Below are positions 61,963-64,000 of a DNA stretch of 64,000 bases, piece by piece. This DNA is from Halpernia frigidisoli (GTDB taxonomy: Bacteria; Bacteroidota; Bacteroidia; Flavobacteriales; Weeksellaceae), in NCBI RefSeq assembly GCF_900113805.1, contig NZ_FOQT01000002.1, positions 558,001-622,000 on the forward strand, written 5' to 3'. Within the stretch, counting starts at the first letter, position 1; each line of letters begins with the position of its first letter. Under the pieces are notes generated by a model. It saw only the letters and a list, made by a program, of their open reading frames with translations, was not told the origin of the DNA and ran no database searches. The position numbers and the translations under genes were made by a program.

Positions 61963-62958
61963 TTATTTATCTGCGTCTAATTTATATTTTGCTACGTCAA
62001 AGCCAAAATTTAGACCTTTCGCGTGCACTAATTCTTCAAGTTCTGTCAGAGATTTTTTACCAAAATTTCTGAATTTCATTAAATCTGATTTACTGTAAGA
62101 AACAAGTTCACCTAGTGTTTCTACTTCCGCTGCTTTCAAACAATTTAAAGCTCTTACGGAAAGATCCATATCGGCTAATTTTGATTTTAAAAGCTGACGT
62201 GTGTGAAGTGTTTCTTCGTCATATTGAATGGATGCTTTCACTGCTTCTGTTTCCAAAGTAATTCTCTCATCGGAGAATAACATGAAATGATAAATTAATA
62301 TTTTGGAAGCTTCAGTTAAAGCATTTTGAGGTGAGATGGAACCATCAGTCTCAATATCAAGTATAAGTTTTTCGTAATCAGTTTTTTGCTCTACACGGTA
62401 ATTTTCTACACTGTACTGCACTTTTTTGATAGGAGTAAAAATTGAGTCGATCGCGATCGTTCCAAGAGCTGCATTCGCTGCTTTGTTTTGATCTGATGGC
62501 ACATAACCTCTACCTTTTTCTATATTAAAAGTAATCTCAAAAGTAACATCTTTGGTAAGATTACAGATCACTAAATCTGGGTTTAATATTTCAAAACCGT
62601 TAATTGATGAACCTAAATCACCTGCTGTAATCACCTCTTTACCAGTAATTTTTGCAGTTACCTGCTCAGCTGAAGCATTTTCAGAAGTAGCTTTCAATCT
62701 TAATTGCTTAAGATTTAATACAATTTCTGTAACGTCTTCTATTACACCTTTGATAGTTGAAAATTCGTGCTCTACACCTTCTATTTTAATAGAAGAAATA
62801 GCATATCCTTCAAGAGAAGAAAGCAATACTCTTCTCAAAGCATTACCGATCGTAAGACCAAAACCGGATTCTAAGGGTCTGAATTCAAACTGTCCTTTAA
62901 AATCATCCGATTTGATTAGTATTACTTTGTCGGGTTTTATAAAAGTTAAAATTGCCAT
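61963..62958 (-). CDS. rpoA: RNA polymerase alpha subunit
   Basis: This 331-residue protein has the N-terminal assembly domain ([22 protein letters not shown] near residues 29-50, quoted in part as [16 protein letters not shown]) and the C-terminal domain binding DNA and activators ([20 protein letters not shown] near 264-283, then [16 protein letters not shown]). It lies between rpsD and rplQ, 28 nt after rpsD, as in the usual alpha operon. Confidence 0.97.
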   Translation of the reverse strand: MAILTFIKPDKVILIKSDDFKGQFEFRPLESGFGLTIGNALRRVLLSSLEGYAISSIKIEGVEHEFSTIKGVIEDVTEIVLNLKQLRLKATSENASAEQVTAKITGKEVITAGDLGSSINGFEILNPDLVICNLTKDVTFEITFNIEKGRGYVPSDQNKAANAALGTIAIDSIFTPIKKVQYSVENYRVEQKTDYEKLILDIETDGSISPQNALTEASKILIYHFMLFSDERITLETEAVKASIQYDEETLHTRQLLKSKLADMDLSVRALNCLKAAEVETLGELVSYSKSDLMKFRNFGKKSLTELEELVHAKGLNFGFDVAKYKLDADK

Positions 62959-62986
62959 ATTATTGGGTTGAGCAAAAATTTGATTA

Positions 62987-63595
62987 TTATTTAGAGTAAA
63001 GTTCGACGATCAACTGTTCTTTGATGTCTTCAGGAATCTGAATTCTTTCAGGTGCTGAAGTAAAAGTACCAGTTTTAGTCTCGTCATTGAACTGTAACCA
63101 CTCATAATTAGATTTGTAAGCCAATGAATCAGCAATAACTTCCAAAGATTTAGATTTCTCTCTGATAGCGATTTGATCACCTGCTTTTAAAGAATAAGAA
63201 GGAATATTTACTAGTTCTCCATTCACAGTGATGTGACGGTGAGAAACCAATTGTCTTGCTCCAGCTCTTGTTTTACCAAAACCTAATCTGTAAACTACAT
63301 TATCAAGTCTAGACTCACAAAGCTGTAACAATACATCACCTGTGATCCCTTTACTGCTTTGCGCTTTCACGAAAAGGTTAGAGAATTGTCTTTCTAAGAT
63401 ACCGTAAGTATATTTAGCTTTTTGCTTCTCCATCAACTGAATTGCGTACTCAGATTTTTTAGCACCTCTTCTTCTGTTTGGGCCGTGAACTCCTGGTGGT
63501 TGATTTTTTCTTTTTTCGAAGCTTTTATCATCTCCGTAGATCGCAGCGCCAAATTTACGGGCGATTTTTGTTTTTGGTCCTATATATCTTGCCAT
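62987..63595 (-). CDS. rpsD: Ribosomal protein S4
   Basis: This 202-residue protein is 30S protein S4, a primary 16S rRNA binder and in many bacteria the repressor of the alpha operon. It opens [16 protein letters not shown], has [12 protein letters not shown] near 64-75, and the S4 RNA-binding domain [22 protein letters not shown], cited in part as [19 protein letters not shown] near 92-110, with [16 protein letters not shown] after it. Full length, 28 nt before rpoA. Confidence 0.97.
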   Translation of the reverse strand: MARYIGPKTKIARKFGAAIYGDDKSFEKRKNQPPGVHGPNRRRGAKKSEYAIQLMEKQKAKYTYGILERQFSNLFVKAQSSKGITGDVLLQLCESRLDNVVYRLGFGKTRAGARQLVSHRHITVNGELVNIPSYSLKAGDQIAIREKSKSLEVIADSLAYKSNYEWLQFNDETKTGTFTSAPERIQIPEDIKEQLIVELYSK

Positions 63596-63606
63596 TATTT
63601 TTAAGA

Positions 63607-63634
63607 TTTTAGATTTAAAATTTTAGATTTAAAA
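63607..63634. repeat. Two tandem 14-bp AT repeats between rpsK and rpsD
   Basis: ttttagatttaaaa occurs twice head to tail in the 89-nt gap. Low complexity; possibly slippage, function unlikely. Confidence 0.6.
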
Positions 63635-63684
63635 TAAATGTTTCCATTTAAAGCTTTAAATTCTATAATTTAAAATTCTTTAGA

Positions 63685-64000
63685 TTATACTCTTCTTCTT
63701 TTTGGAGGTCTACATCCGTTGTGTGGCATTGGCGTAACGTCAATGATTTCACTTACTTCAATTCCTGAATTGTGAATAGTTCTGATTGCAGATTCTCTAC
63801 CTGCACCAGGTCCTTTCACATAAACCTTTACTCTTCTAAGACCCAAATCATGGGCAACTTGTGAGCAATTTTCTGCAGCCATTTGTGCTGCGAAGGGAGT
63901 ATTCTTTTTAGAACCTCTAAATCCCATTTTACCAGCAGAAGCCCAAGAAATAACTTCTCCTGCTTTATTGGTCAAAGAAATAATAATATTGTTGAAGGTC
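63685..64000 (-). CDS. rpsK: Ribosomal protein S11, C-terminal part (cut by window edge)
   Basis: The frame is open to the right edge and reads [23 protein letters not shown] onward, cited in part as [15 protein letters not shown], the typical start region of S11 with roughly 30 residues missing. It ends with [26 protein letters not shown], cited as [16 protein letters not shown], the standard S11 end. The internal Met at 63975 is not the true start. It is followed by rpsD after 89 nt. Confidence 0.96.
   Translation of the reverse strand, partial: TFNNIIISLTNKAGEVISWASAGKMGFRGSKKNTPFAAQMAAENCSQVAHDLGLRRVKVYVKGPGAGRESAIRTIHNSGIEVSEIIDVTPMPHNGCRPPKRRRV

Noticed and set aside
62552-62971. 139-residue plus-strand frame over rpoA
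   Set aside because: Antisense to rpoA; no support.

Overview
The window reads as a low-GC chromosomal segment from a flavobacterium of the Weeksellaceae (Chryseobacterium / Kaistella / Elizabethkingia group). Evidence for this: A-rich leaders with few Shine-Dalgarno sites, many -7 elements of the Bacteroidota form TAnnTTTG, OmpA with thrombospondin type-3 repeats, PF14905-type outer-membrane receptors, a class II HMG-CoA reductase, and a glycosylasparaginase whose key residues line up with the Elizabethkingia meningoseptica enzyme. No rRNA, tRNA, CRISPR array, prophage or intact insertion sequence was seen. Assignments come from reading the sequence and from knowledge of the families; no database search was run.

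Layout. (1) 1-6311, minus: a beta-glucan operon without SusC/SusD. It holds a clan-A glycoside hydrolase fused to an outer-membrane barrel, a CBM/Big2 lipoprotein, a GH16 lipoprotein and the N-terminal part of a GH94/GH149-like glycoside phosphorylase cut by the window edge. (2) 6770-16821: glucokinase facing a minus-strand pentose-phosphate operon (tkt, rpiB, tal, a HAD phosphatase, gnd, zwf, pgl, an unknown gene). Regions 1 and 2 together form a route from beta-glucan to glucose or glucose-1-P, then glucose-6-P, NADPH and pentoses. (3) 17385-32781: an ABC-F protein, a decayed toxin-antitoxin pair, HMG-CoA reductase, small membrane proteins, two divergent CLC channels, sucC, LpxH-like phosphoesterase with a glycosyltransferase, YebC and OmpA. 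(4) 32859-44835: smpB and a second ABC-F gene from a shared divergent promoter, two exported ferritin-like proteins, recJ, nadD, and a DUF6702/HupE/M1-peptidase cluster. (5) 45050-52571: a structured leader before two tandem outer-membrane receptors, ctlX, glycosylasparaginase and cutC. (6) 52678-56452: the methionine operon metY-metX-hom behind a SAM-I riboswitch with a strong promoter. (7) 56648-64000: an amidinotransferase-fold hydrolase, gltA, eno, a small lipoprotein and the alpha ribosomal operon (rpsK, rpsD, rpoA, rplQ).

The most interesting unexplained signal is a dispersed, same-orientation family of four intergenic elements (10935, 26603, 56557, 57861). They share a 4-bp closing stem and a 7-bp stem that carry compensatory base changes between copies, a conserved purine-rich internal loop and a freely varying apical hairpin. 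This looks like a structured RNA or single-stranded-DNA element. Other points of interest are the hydrolase/barrel fusion, a promoter-hairpin-leader unit before the tandem receptors, an interleaved double inverted repeat at 28081-28166, and the overlapping smpB/ABC-F promoters.
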